Shown here in pieces: positions 53,983-63,328 of a stretch of DNA of 64,000 nucleotides. Origin of the DNA: an uncultured bacterium (lineage in GTDB: Bacteria > Bacillota_I > Bacilli_A > RFN20 > CAG-826). The notes beneath the pieces were generated by a model that ran no database searches, had not been told where the DNA came from, and was given only the letters and a program-made list of their open reading frames with translations. The position numbers and the translations under genes are program-made. Positions within the stretch are counted from its first letter, which is position 1; each line of letters begins with the position of its first letter. Location: NCBI GenBank assembly GCA_949291375.1, contig CASEVI010000005.1:1-64000 (forward strand). Direction: 5' to 3'.

Positions 53983-54960
53983 ATGCAAAATGAAGTTAAT
54001 GAAGGAGTTATTATTTCTTCTTTACCTAAAGAAGAAATAGAAATTTCATCTAAAGAAAATAAAAAAAGAAAACGTGTTTGGGAAATAGATTTTGCTAGAG
54101 GTTTAGCGATTATTTTAATGGTTTTAGACCATTTAATGTGGAATATATATGATTTTACATATAAATTTTTTGATGTAAATGTTTCTTTTATAAATGGAAG
54201 TTTTACTCCCAATCTTCCTAATGAAAACGGAATAATTTTACCTAGTTATTTATATTCTTATATGGAAGTAGGAGGATGGTATTATAATTGGGATGTTAGA
54301 GTAGCTTTTAGACATGTTATTTTAATGCTGTTTTTTATAATTTGTGGAATTTCTTTTAATTTTTCTAAAAATAACATTAAAAGAGGTTTAATTTTACTAG
54401 GATGTGGAATAGGAGTGACTATTTTAACAGGAATTGCAGTAGCTTTAGATATTGTTTCTTTAAAATCTAGTTTTATTCCTTTTGGAGTTTTATCTTGTTA
54501 TGGCGTGATTATTTTACTTGTATATTTTATAAAATGGTTAACATTAAAATTATCTAAAAACAATATCAAAACATGGTATTTTGTATCATTTTTAATTTGT
54601 TTAATTTCTATTTTCTTAACTATTTTTTATCAAGTTGGTGATATTAATTATTTCTTTAATCCAGAAAATCCTAAACAAATGTTTATTGCAATTTTAGGAT
54701 CTATTTTTGGGTTTTCTGCTCGGGGAGGCGATTTTTTTCCGCTTTTCCCTTATATAACATATTTTTTAATTGGTGAATTTATTGGCGACACAGTTTATAA
54801 AAATAAAGAATCAATATTTAAAAGAGAATATAAAATAACAAAACCTATAACTTTTATTGGAAAATATACTATTTGGGTTTATATAATTCATATTCCTTTA
54901 ATTACTTTGATTCATTGTATTTTATATTGGTCAGCAGGCTTTAATTTATTTCTTTTTTAG
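53983..54960 (+). CDS. HGSNAT/DUF1624-type membrane acyltransferase
   Basis: 325 residues. A 30-residue charged N-terminus precedes RVWEIDFARGLAIILMVLDH (Asp36, Arg39, Asp49, His50), the signature of the heparan-alpha-glucosaminide N-acetyltransferase-like/DUF1624 family, which moves acyl groups across the membrane onto extracytoplasmic sugars or other acceptors. Seven or more helices follow, including LILLGCGIGVTILTGIA. FGFSARGGDFFPLFPYITYFLIG is also typical. Only 8 nt separate it from an acyl-CoA synthetase, which suggests the two cooperate in acyl transfer. Confidence 0.78.
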   Translation: MQNEVNEGVIISSLPKEEIEISSKENKKRKRVWEIDFARGLAIILMVLDHLMWNIYDFTYKFFDVNVSFINGSFTPNLPNENGIILPSYLYSYMEVGGWYYNWDVRVAFRHVILMLFFIICGISFNFSKNNIKRGLILLGCGIGVTILTGIAVALDIVSLKSSFIPFGVLSCYGVIILLVYFIKWLTLKLSKNNIKTWYFVSFLICLISIFLTIFYQVGDINYFFNPENPKQMFIAILGSIFGFSARGGDFFPLFPYITYFLIGEFIGDTVYKNKESIFKREYKITKPITFIGKYTIWVYIIHIPLITLIHCILYWSAGFNLFLF

Positions 54961-54968
54961 GAGATTTT

Positions 54969-56597
54969 ATGATTTCATATTTAAATTTAGATGAACAAAC
55001 ACTTTATGAAAGTGTTTTAAATACAAGCTTAACTTATCCAAAAAGAAAAGCTTTTTATTATAAAGGGAAATATTATAGTTATGAATATTTATTAAATAAA
55101 ATAAATATTTTTGCTGCCCATTTTAAAAAAATAGGTGTAAAAAAAGATGATGTAGTAACCATTTGTTTACCTAATATCCCTGAAGCTTTATATCTTTTTT
55201 ATGCTATCAATCAATTAGGGGCGATTGCAAATGTTATTCATCCTTTAATGAAAGAAGAACAACTTGAAGAAATTTTAAAAAGATGCAATTCGAAAATACT
55301 ATTTATTTTAGATACTAGGTATAACGAATTTAAAAAATTAAACGAAGAAGGAATTAAAGTTTATAGTGTTTGTCCAACTCATGAATGTAATTTCATCTTA
55401 AATTTTTTATATAATCAAATTTCAAAAAAAGATTTAACTTATAGAAAGAATAAAAAAAGTTATTATTCAATCGATGAATTTTATAAAGAAAAGGACAAAA
55501 ATAAAGAATTTGATAAAGATATTAAAAAAGATAGTGTTTATTTACATAGTGGTGGAACGACTGGTGATCCAAAAACTATCGCTTTATCTTCTTATGCAAT
55601 AAATTCATTATGTAAATCTTGCTATGGAGTTTTAGATTTTAAAGAAGGTGAAGTTACATATGTTCTTTCTGTTTTACCAATGTTTCATGGTTTTGGATTA
55701 ACGATTTGCGTTCATATTGAGCTTGCTTATGGTGGATGTGATATGTTAATGCCTAAATTTTCTTCAAAAGAAACGGTAAAATTTTTAAAAAGAAAAAAGT
55801 TAAATTTTATTGTTGGTGTTCCGATTTTATTTGAAGGTTTATTAAGAAATAAAGATTTTAAAGGAAAGAATATTTCTTCTTTAAGAAATTGTTTTGTTGG
55901 TGGCGATTTTGTTAGTGATTCACTTTATGATAGATTTAATAAAAGAATGGAAGAAGCTAATATTAAATGTAGATTAGGGGTTGGATATGGCTTAACTGAA
56001 ACTGTGACGGTATGTAGTGTTAATTCAATTAATGAAACAAAAAAAGGAACTGTTGGAAAACCATTAAAAGATATAAAAGTAGTTATTATTGATGAAAATA
56101 ATAATGTTTTAAATCCTTTAGAAAAAGGTGAAATTTGTATTGCTGGACCTACATTAATGAATGGTTATAGATTTTCAAAAAATAAAAGTAACGATAATAT
56201 TTTTATTTTCATTGATAATGAAAAATATATAAAAACTGGTGATTATGGTTTTTTAGATGAAGAAGGGTATATTCATTTTGAACAAAGAATTAAAAGATTA
56301 ATTAAGGTTAATGGTATTAATATTTTTCCAAGTGAAATTGAAAACATTGTAAATTCTTTACCTTATGTTTTTGAAAATGCAGCAATTGGAGTAGAAGATG
56401 ATCGATTTGGTTCACTTATAAAATTATATGTTGTTTTAGATAGAGATTATTCTAAAGATTTTGGAAAATATAGTGAGGAAATTAATAATTTAATCATAAA
56501 TAAAGCTTCAATTTATGCAAAACCTAAAGAAATAATTTTCGTAGATAAATTACCAAAAACATTAATTGGGAAGATTGATGTAAAACAATTACATTAA
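54969..56597 (+). CDS. AMP-binding acyl-CoA synthetase/ligase
   Basis: 542 residues. The ATP/AMP motif HSGGTTGDPK starts near 193 (Ser194 to Thr198), GYGLTETVTV is the A5 region, KTGDYGFLDEEGYI the A7 block, and GKID near Lys535 the catalytic lysine. Adenylates a carboxylic acid and joins it to CoA, probably a medium- or long-chain fatty acid. SD AGGAG lies at the end of the upstream gene. The partnership with the acyltransferase suggests it supplies activated acyl groups for lipid or sugar modification (inference). Confidence 0.9.
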   Translation: MISYLNLDEQTLYESVLNTSLTYPKRKAFYYKGKYYSYEYLLNKINIFAAHFKKIGVKKDDVVTICLPNIPEALYLFYAINQLGAIANVIHPLMKEEQLEEILKRCNSKILFILDTRYNEFKKLNEEGIKVYSVCPTHECNFILNFLYNQISKKDLTYRKNKKSYYSIDEFYKEKDKNKEFDKDIKKDSVYLHSGGTTGDPKTIALSSYAINSLCKSCYGVLDFKEGEVTYVLSVLPMFHGFGLTICVHIELAYGGCDMLMPKFSSKETVKFLKRKKLNFIVGVPILFEGLLRNKDFKGKNISSLRNCFVGGDFVSDSLYDRFNKRMEEANIKCRLGVGYGLTETVTVCSVNSINETKKGTVGKPLKDIKVVIIDENNNVLNPLEKGEICIAGPTLMNGYRFSKNKSNDNIFIFIDNEKYIKTGDYGFLDEEGYIHFEQRIKRLIKVNGINIFPSEIENIVNSLPYVFENAAIGVEDDRFGSLIKLYVVLDRDYSKDFGKYSEEINNLIINKASIYAKPKEIIFVDKLPKTLIGKIDVKQLH

Positions 56598-56645
56598 TAA
56601 ACTAATAAAGTTAAAAATAATATTTAATTTTTATTTGTATAAAGA

Positions 56646-56651
56646 TAAAAT
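56646..56651 (+). promoter_or_regulatory. -10-like box before the 56663 membrane gene
   Basis: TAAAAT in GATAAAATATG, 11 nt before ATG 56663; no SD. Possible leaderless start. Confidence 0.4.
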
Positions 56652-56662
56652 ATGTTTTTGAT

Positions 56663-57379
56663 ATGAAAAGAAAAATTTTGAATCTTAGTTTATCAAGTTT
56701 ATTTGGAATTTCTTATTCTTTAATGATTTTGACTTTTCCAATATGTTTTATACTTTTTAATCGTTGGTTTTTTTATTCACAAATTAATTATTTACATGTT
56801 TTAAGTTATTTAAATCATTATAATTTTGATTTTACTTATTTAGATGTTAAAAATGCTTATGATTCATTAATGGATTCACTATTATTTAATTTTCCTTTTA
56901 GCGAAGGAAAATTTAATTATAGTGAAAGTGGAATGAATCATTTTTTAGATTGTATACCTTTATTTTTCTTATGTATTATAGTTTTTATTATTTCTTTTAT
57001 ATTATTTTTTACTTTATTAATTTTAAAAAAGAAAAAGATTTTTACTAATTTAAAAATTAAAGGTTATTCTTCAATGAGTATTGTTCCTTTAATTTTAACT
57101 TTATTTTTTATTATTGTTGCTATTTTTGCAGCAATTGATTTTGAAGAAGCTTTTACTATTTTTCATTCAATATTTTTTCCTGGAAAAGAAAATTGGATAT
57201 TTTATGTAGAAGATGATCCAATTATATTAATATTTCCTGAAGCATTTTTTATTAATTGTGCTTTATTTATCGTGATTTTCTTTTTAATTTTTGCACTTAT
57301 CCCTTTTATTTATGAATCAATTAATATATATAAAGAAAAGAAAAAATCAAAAGATTTGCTAAATAATATAAACTCATAA
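56663..57379 (+). CDS. Four-helix membrane protein, unknown
   Basis: 238 residues. Predicted helices at about 10-35, 103-128, 138-160 and 195-222; an extracytoplasmic loop of about 65 residues between the first two is rich in aromatic residues and contains YLDVKNAYDSLMDSLLFNF. No family recognised. Its 3' end overlaps the convergent YhhN-family gene by 59 nt, so both cannot be fully transcribed at once without collision. Confidence 0.6.
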   Translation: MKRKILNLSLSSLFGISYSLMILTFPICFILFNRWFFYSQINYLHVLSYLNHYNFDFTYLDVKNAYDSLMDSLLFNFPFSEGKFNYSESGMNHFLDCIPLFFLCIIVFIISFILFFTLLILKKKKIFTNLKIKGYSSMSIVPLILTLFFIIVAIFAAIDFEEAFTIFHSIFFPGKENWIFYVEDDPIILIFPEAFFINCALFIVIFFLIFALIPFIYESINIYKEKKKSKDLLNNINS

Positions 57380-57962
57380 TTGCTAAATTTAAATATTTAC
57401 TGTTTTTAATAAACCTTTCTTTTACGACTAATGTATCTGAATAAAAATAAATAATTAATCCAAATGTTAATAAAATAAATTTATAAGAATTAATTTCGAA
57501 TAATGAATATATAAAAATAAATAAAAGAAGTGAAAGATAAAATGAACCTCCATAAACAAAACTTTTCATTTTTTCTTTCATTTTTAAATAAAAAACAATA
57601 ATAAAAACAACTATAAAGATTAAAATTATTAAAAAGTTTATTAAATTAAAAGTAAATATTTTTTTATAAAACAAATAAAAAACTAATAAAAGGTGTCCTA
57701 AAGTAAAAGAAATTGCTCCAAAAAAGAACAATTTCTTTTTAAAAGATAGCAAAAATAAATCTCCAAGAAAATATAAAAATGAAATTAAAGATAAAAAATA
57801 AAATTTTTCGATGTTTATAGTTAAAAATATAATTGAGATTAATAAAAGAGGAAAACATTTAAAAATTTTTCTTTCTTTTTCTTTTAATAAAGCTAAAAAT
57901 AGAAGTTCTAAAAAAATAAAGACAAATAATAATATTGTTAGAATTATTGAAATTATTTTCAT
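57321..57962 (-). CDS. YhhN/TMEM86-family membrane protein (lysoplasmalogenase-like)
   Basis: 213 residues, about 8 hydrophobic helices. FLGDLFLLSFKKKLFFFGAISFTLGH with Asp68 and IYFYSDTLVVKERF with Asp176 are the two conserved acidic blocks of the YhhN family, whose mammalian members hydrolyse the vinyl-ether bond of lysoplasmalogens. Whether this bacterium makes plasmalogens is unknown, but many anaerobes do. Located 43 nt downstream of phoR on the same strand, so possibly read through from it. No SD. Confidence 0.72.
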   Translation of the reverse strand: MKIISIILTILLFVFIFLELLFLALLKEKERKIFKCFPLLLISIIFLTINIEKFYFLSLISFLYFLGDLFLLSFKKKLFFFGAISFTLGHLLLVFYLFYKKIFTFNLINFLIILIFIVVFIIVFYLKMKEKMKSFVYGGSFYLSLLLFIFIYSLFEINSYKFILLTFGLIIYFYSDTLVVKERFIKNSKYLNLAIMSLYYLANLLIFSFLYIY

Positions 57963-58005
57963 ATTTTCATTTTCTTATATTTTTAAATTATTTTCTAGAA
58001 TATAT

Positions 58006-59712
58006 TTAAAAAGTAATTATGAATTCACTTCCTTTATTTAATTCAGATTTAACATTAATTTTATAGTTATATTTAATTAATATATGTTTTACTATTGCAA
58101 GTCCTAATCCACTTCCTTCACTATTAACTTTTATAGCTTCATCACTTCTTTTAAAACGTGTAAAAATGTTTGGAATATCTTCTTTTTTAATACCAATTCC
58201 ATTATCTTTTATTAAAAATTTATCTTTAAAGATTGATATTTCTATTTTTCCATTATCTTTAAAAACATAATTAATAGCATTGATAATTAAATTTCTAAAT
58301 AAAATATCCGCATCATTTTCTTCCATATTTAAAATTAAATCATCGTTTTTATTAACATTAATTGTTATATTTTTCTCTTTTATTTTAATTTCATTTTCAT
58401 TAATTATTTTATTTACTAACTCATAAACATTAATATTAATTTTTTGATGCGTAATAACATTATTTTCTAACGAAGAAAGATAAAGCATATTTTGAATTAA
58501 ATCTTTCATTCTTTTCGATGAATTATAAATATGAAGATTTGCTTCTTTAATTTCTTCATCTTCTTTTAATAATCCATCTTTAATCATTTCACTATAAGCA
58601 ATAATAGTAGTTAAAGGTGATTTTAATTCATGAGAAGAGTTTTGGAAGAATTCTTTTTTCATTTCAATAACTTCATTTAAATAAGTAATATCATTAATTA
58701 AAATTGTATAAATAAAGTTTTGATTATTTTCGTTATGTTCATTAAATTTATCATCAACAAAAATTTTAGAAAATATAAAATCATAATCTTTGGAGTTTAA
58801 TTTAAGAACTAAATCGATATGATTTTCTCCTTTTTCATCTAATTCTTTTATTTTTTCTTCAAAAGAAAGAGGGAAAAGCATAAATTTATAAGATTTGTTA
58901 ATAACATTTTCTTTTTTAGTTTCTAAAATTCTGAGAGAAAAATTATTTATTAAGATTACTTCTTTTTTATTGTTCAAAACGATTATTCCTTCTTCTAATA
59001 CGTTAATAATATTTTCGATTTTTTCTTTTTCTAAAGTTAAATCATCAATATTTTTAATGATTAATTTTCTTGTATCATCAATTAAAGAAGAAAGGGCTAA
59101 AAAACCATCTTCGCGATATAAAAATGGGTCAGTAGTTACTAGATCTGAAAGTTTATTAACTTCATTTTTAAGCAATTTAAAGTTTTTCTTATATAAAAAA
59201 TATAGATAAATATAATAAATAATATTGATAATTATTAATAAAATTCCTCCGATTATTAAAACATAGATTGAAGAATTAATTATTTGACTTCTAAGTTGAC
59301 CAACTCTAATTAAATAGCCATTTTTATTTTGAGTTACATAATAAAGAACATCACTATTTAAAGTTAAAGATGATTTTATATAGAATTTATCGATATTATT
59401 TAAAAATTCTTCTAATCTATTTTCTTCACTAGTAATGGAATTATCAATATTATTTATATCTAAAATTACAGTATTTGAATTATTTTTTAAAATTGTAATT
59501 CTTAAATTATTTACATAATCAAAACGAAGTAATAACTGATCATTATTTGATTCATCTTTATAGATAGAAGAAATAGTTAAAGCATATTCTTTTAAAGAGC
59601 TTTTAGCTTCATTTTCACTTATTAAATAGGTCGAAGTAAAACAAGTTAATAGAACAAGTAATGATATAAATAAAGAGATAAATGCTTGAAGAATGATTTG
59701 TTTTTTATTCAT
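58006..59712 (-). CDS. phoR: Phosphate sensor histidine kinase PhoR
   Basis: 568 residues. Helix 1 (about 7-31), an extracytoplasmic loop of about 110 residues, helix 2 (about 147-172), a PAS-like region (about 230-345), then the dimerisation helix with phosphorylatable His361 (NSSHELKSPLTTI) and the HATPase domain ending in the G1/G2 boxes DNGIGIKKEDI and GSGLGLAIVKHI. It phosphorylates PhoP, 134 nt upstream. Context (pst-phoU-phoP-phoR) supports phosphate starvation sensing. SD AAGGAA is 9 nt before ATG. A 17-bp stem-loop lies between phoP and phoR. Confidence 0.9.
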   Translation of the reverse strand: MNKKQIILQAFISLFISLLVLLTCFTSTYLISENEAKSSLKEYALTISSIYKDESNNDQLLLRFDYVNNLRITILKNNSNTVILDINNIDNSITSEENRLEEFLNNIDKFYIKSSLTLNSDVLYYVTQNKNGYLIRVGQLRSQIINSSIYVLIIGGILLIIINIIYYIYLYFLYKKNFKLLKNEVNKLSDLVTTDPFLYREDGFLALSSLIDDTRKLIIKNIDDLTLEKEKIENIINVLEEGIIVLNNKKEVILINNFSLRILETKKENVINKSYKFMLFPLSFEEKIKELDEKGENHIDLVLKLNSKDYDFIFSKIFVDDKFNEHNENNQNFIYTILINDITYLNEVIEMKKEFFQNSSHELKSPLTTIIAYSEMIKDGLLKEDEEIKEANLHIYNSSKRMKDLIQNMLYLSSLENNVITHQKININVYELVNKIINENEIKIKEKNITINVNKNDDLILNMEENDADILFRNLIINAINYVFKDNGKIEISIFKDKFLIKDNGIGIKKEDIPNIFTRFKRSDEAIKVNSEGSGLGLAIVKHILIKYNYKINVKSELNKGSEFIITF

Positions 59713-59799
59713 TTAATTAAATTCCTTGATTGCTTATTAATTTTATCAATTTATTCATTTAAAATTAATATAATGTGTAAAAATTAACAATCTTTAAAA

Positions 59800-59842
59800 T
59801 TAAATAGGAGGATTTTTTTGTTTTTAAAATCCTCCTATTTAA
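59800..59842 (-). terminator. Stem-loop between phoP and phoR
   Basis: A 17-bp perfect dyad (59800-59816 with 59826-59842) around a T-rich 9-nt loop, with TTTT next on the minus strand. Probably an attenuating terminator of phoP. Confidence 0.75.
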
Positions 59843-59846
59843 TAAA

Positions 59847-60530
59847 TTATTGATTCTCGTTTTTTAATTTATAGCCTTCACCATAAATTGTTAAGATATA
59901 ATGATCTTTATTATTTGGATCTAGTTTATCTCTTATTCCTTTTATATGAACATCAATAACTCTAGATTCAAAATTTGTCATATTCTCTCCCCAATAAGCT
60001 TTAAAAAGTTCATCTCGAGAGATAATTCTTTCTTTATTTTTAATTAAATAAGAAAGAATTTTAAATTCATTAGTTGTTAAATCAATTTTTTCATTATTGC
60101 GATAAACTTCATATTTAAGTGGATAAATAGATAAATCTTGATAAGTAACAACCTCTTCATTATGTCTTCTTTTTTTAGCATTTACTCTTGAGATAAGTTC
60201 TAAAACTTCAAAAGGTTTAGCAATATAATCATCAGCACCTAAATCAAGCATATCAACTTTAGTAACAATTGAATTTTTTGCACTTAAAACGATAATTTCA
60301 ATATCTTTATTAGCTTTATCTTCTCTAATCTTTTTTAAAACATCTTCCCCTTTCATATCAGGAAGCATTAAATCTAGTAAAACCATATTAGGTTTTAAAG
60401 AATTGAAAGCTTTAAAAAAAGAAGTAGCATCATAAAAAGAGATAACTTCGTTACCATTTTTTGAAAGAATTAAATTAATAACTCTTGAAATCTCCTTGTC
60501 ATCTTCTAATGAATAAATAATATAGCTCAT
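59847..60530 (-). CDS. phoP: Phosphate response regulator PhoP
   Basis: 227 residues, OmpR/PhoB type. The receiver domain has acidic pocket Glu9-Asp10-Asp11 (SLEDDKE), phosphoacceptor Asp53 (VLLDLMLPDMKG) and Lys105 (AKPFE). The C-terminal winged helix contains LTTNEFKILSYLIKNKERIISR and VDVHIKGIRDKLDP, with IYGEGYKL at the end. Binds Pho boxes after phosphorylation by PhoR. It follows phoU by 3 nt, so it belongs to the pst operon. Confidence 0.93.
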   Translation of the reverse strand: MSYIIYSLEDDKEISRVINLILSKNGNEVISFYDATSFFKAFNSLKPNMVLLDLMLPDMKGEDVLKKIREDKANKDIEIIVLSAKNSIVTKVDMLDLGADDYIAKPFEVLELISRVNAKKRRHNEEVVTYQDLSIYPLKYEVYRNNEKIDLTTNEFKILSYLIKNKERIISRDELFKAYWGENMTNFESRVIDVHIKGIRDKLDPNNKDHYILTIYGEGYKLKNENQ

Positions 60531-60533
60531 AGT

Positions 60534-61166
60534 TTAAATAATATATCTGTCCTTATAATATCCACTTTTAATATAAATTGCCCATTCAGCAACATTTGAA
60601 GCGTGATCAGCAATTCTTTCAACATATTTTACTAAAAGAGTAGTGAAAATTGTAAATTCATCATCAAATCGATTATCTTTTTTTAATGAAGGTAATAAAG
60701 AAAGAATTTCTAAATAAAGTTTATCAATTTCATCATCACTTTTAATAATCTTTTTTGCTTCATCTTCATCAAAATTTATTAATGAATCAATTGCTTTATT
60801 AACCATAATTAATGTTTTATTAATCATTTCATCAAGTTTAGGAAGTCTCATTGTGTCTTTATATTTTGCTAAATTGGCATTTACCCAGCAAACATCTTCA
60901 GCATGATCTCCAAGTCTTTCTAAATCTTCACATACTTTGAAATAACCAGTTAATTTCCTAAGTTCAGTTGCAAAAGGTCTTTCTTTTAAAATATTTAATA
61001 AACAAACACCTTCAATTTTTCTTTCATATTCATTAATAACTTCATCGTTAATGATATCTTTTTTAGTAGTATTTGGATCAAAATAGAATGAGAAAGCATA
61101 GTTTAATGATTCTTTGACTCTTTTTGACATTTCAACAACATCGATTTCTAAATTCGTTAAGTCCAT
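60534..61166 (-). CDS. phoU: Phosphate-uptake regulator PhoU
   Basis: 210 residues, all-helical, built from two PhoU repeats. The metal-binding motifs DLERLGDHAEDV and YVERIADHASNVAEW mark each repeat. PhoU couples the Pst transporter to PhoR and limits phosphate import. SD AAGAGG is 8 nt before ATG on the minus strand. Sits between pstB and phoP as in other Bacillota. Confidence 0.94.
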   Translation of the reverse strand: MDLTNLEIDVVEMSKRVKESLNYAFSFYFDPNTTKKDIINDEVINEYERKIEGVCLLNILKERPFATELRKLTGYFKVCEDLERLGDHAEDVCWVNANLAKYKDTMRLPKLDEMINKTLIMVNKAIDSLINFDEDEAKKIIKSDDEIDKLYLEILSLLPSLKKDNRFDDEFTIFTTLLVKYVERIADHASNVAEWAIYIKSGYYKDRYII

Positions 61167-61210
61167 AAAAATATCCTCTTAAATAATTATAATTTATAAA
61201 AATGTAAGTA

Positions 61211-62059
61211 TTAACTAAATTTTCCAGTAATATAATCTTCACTCTTTTTATTTTTAGGATGAGCAAAGAAATTTTCTGTTTTATTAAATTCAATTAATTC
61301 TCCAAGCATAAAAAATGCAGTATAATCGGAAATTCTTGCAGCTTGTTGCATGTTATGTGTAACAATTACAATTGTATATTTTTCTTTTAATTTTCTAATC
61401 AATTCTTCAATTTTTAATGTAGCAATTGGATCAAGTGCTGAGGTAGGTTCATCCATTAAAATAATATCTGGAGACATTGCAATACATCTTGCAATACATA
61501 ATCTTTGTTGTTGGCCACCTGAAAGAGAAGTACCAGAATGAGAAATTTGATCTTTAACTTCTTCATAAAGTCCGACATCATTTAATGATTCATAAACGAT
61601 TTTATCTAATTCTTTTTTATTTCTTAAGCCTTGACATTTTGGACCATAGGTAATGTTATTATAAATGCTCATTGGGAATGGGTTTGGTTGTTGAAAAACC
61701 ATTCCGACTTTACTTCTAAGTTGAATAGTATTTAATGTATCAATTGGACTACCTTTATAAAGAATTTCTCCTTCTTTTTTATTACCATCAATTAAATCAT
61801 TCATTCGATTAAAACATCTTAAGAGTGTAGATTTTCCACATCCAGAAGGACCAATAAAAGCCGTAACTTTCTTTTTAAATATTTCTAAATTAATATTTTT
61901 TAAAGCGTGTTTTGTTCCGTTATCATAAAAAAAATCAAAATTTTTAACACTAAATATTACTTCTTCATCAGGATATTCATTACTATGAGGAAGAGGTAAA
62001 TCATTATTAAATAACTCTTCGTTTACGATTTCTTTTTTAAATTTAAATGGATTTTTCAT
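61211..62059 (-). CDS. pstB: Phosphate ABC transporter ATPase PstB
   Basis: 282 residues with a 30-residue extension at the N-terminus. Walker [10 protein letters not shown] at 70-78, Q-loop [12 protein letters not shown] (the PstB-specific form), signature LSGGQ at 179-183, Asp203-Glu204 and His235. Drives high-affinity phosphate import with PstAC. 3-nt gap to pstA; SD GGGAG. Confidence 0.96.
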   Translation of the reverse strand: MKNPFKFKKEIVNEELFNNDLPLPHSNEYPDEEVIFSVKNFDFFYDNGTKHALKNINLEIFKKKVTAFIGPSGCGKSTLLRCFNRMNDLIDGNKKEGEILYKGSPIDTLNTIQLRSKVGMVFQQPNPFPMSIYNNITYGPKCQGLRNKKELDKIVYESLNDVGLYEEVKDQISHSGTSLSGGQQQRLCIARCIAMSPDIILMDEPTSALDPIATLKIEELIRKLKEKYTIVIVTHNMQQAARISDYTAFFMLGELIEFNKTENFFAHPKNKKSEDYITGKFS

Positions 62060-62062
62060 ATT

Positions 62063-63328
62063 TTATCTCTCCCTTTTTCTTTTAAATAAATAATTAATTA
62101 ATTTGGTCAAAAGTGAAAGTATTACAACAACACAGAAAATCATAATTGAGATAGCACATGCTTGTTCATATGCAGGATATTCTCCAGCAAGGATATACCA
62201 AATATGAACGGCTAAAGTAGTATTTCCAGATGTAAAACTTGGTGCTGCTGTAATAAAAGTTCCTAAAGCAAATACTAAAGCTGCAGATTCACCAATTGTT
62301 CTACCAATTCCTAATATTGCTGCGTTTAAAATTCCATCAATTGAATTTGGTAAAATAATTTTAAATATAGTTTCAGTATTTGAAGCGCCTAAAGCTAAAG
62401 AAGCTGAAATCATACTTTTAGGAATTGTTTTAATTGATTCTTCAACAGTTTTAACGATCGTTGGAAGTAAAATTAAAGTCATTGTTAATGCACCAGTAAA
62501 AATATTTCCACCAGTAGTTCCTGTCATACTTCCAACAAAAGGAATAAATATTGCGGCACCAACAAGACCGAAAATAATTGAAGGAATTCCACTAGACATA
62601 TCAATTAAAGATCTAATAATTCTTGTAACTTTATTATCTTTTGCATAATATCCTAAATATATTGCACCTCCAATTCCTAAAGGAAGTGAGAATATTAATG
62701 TAAAAAGTATTAACCAACAAGTTGTGATTAATGAGGTAGAAATTCCACCTCCTAAACTTAAAAAGTTGGAATCATAAATACTAACAGCACTATCTAATGT
62801 AGATATCATATTTTCAATTCCATCATCGCTATATGCAGTTTCATATGCACCAGATTCAGTTTGGACAGTAATATAAGATAAATACATATCATTAGGAATA
62901 GCAAAATTAGTACCATCATCTCTTCTAACTAATTCATTAAACGGTGAATTTTTGCTAACTTCGACAACATAAATTACATTATTTTGGTTATTATCTTTAC
63001 CATATTGAAGTCCAATTCCCCATTTTTCGCTATAAGAAACATCATCAAATCTTTCTAAATCGCTATAATCATATCCATTTTCATTAAAAACAAAGTCTTT
63101 ACTTGTTCTTAAGGCAACAGATGATTGAGAATAATTACTAGTGATAAATCCGGGAGTTAAATAACTAGCACCGGTAAAAAGAACATAACCTATAACTAAA
63201 CATAAAACAACAACGCAAAGTATAGAGAATAAAAATGTTGAACCGTTAGTAACTCCATCTTTATATTTTCTATTTTTTATGTTTCTTTCAATAAGTTTAG
63301 TGAAATTAATTGGATTCTTTTCTTTCAT
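62063..63328 (-). CDS. pstA: Phosphate ABC permease PstA with extracytoplasmic insertion
   Basis: 421 residues against about 290 usually. Helix 1 is at about 31-52; residues 60-190 form an insertion outside the membrane (many Asp, Ser and Tyr; MYLSYITVQTESGAYETAYS), then five helices with the EAA loop GASNTETIFKIILPNSIDGIL. The conserved FSLPLGIGGAIYLGYYA after helix 2 is typical PstA. The insertion may interact with the phosphate-binding lipoprotein. Overlaps the end of pstC by 23 nt. Confidence 0.93.
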   Translation of the reverse strand: MKEKNPINFTKLIERNIKNRKYKDGVTNGSTFLFSILCVVVLCLVIGYVLFTGASYLTPGFITSNYSQSSVALRTSKDFVFNENGYDYSDLERFDDVSYSEKWGIGLQYGKDNNQNNVIYVVEVSKNSPFNELVRRDDGTNFAIPNDMYLSYITVQTESGAYETAYSDDGIENMISTLDSAVSIYDSNFLSLGGGISTSLITTCWLILFTLIFSLPLGIGGAIYLGYYAKDNKVTRIIRSLIDMSSGIPSIIFGLVGAAIFIPFVGSMTGTTGGNIFTGALTMTLILLPTIVKTVEESIKTIPKSMISASLALGASNTETIFKIILPNSIDGILNAAILGIGRTIGESAALVFALGTFITAAPSFTSGNTTLAVHIWYILAGEYPAYEQACAISIMIFCVVVILSLLTKLINYLFKRKRER

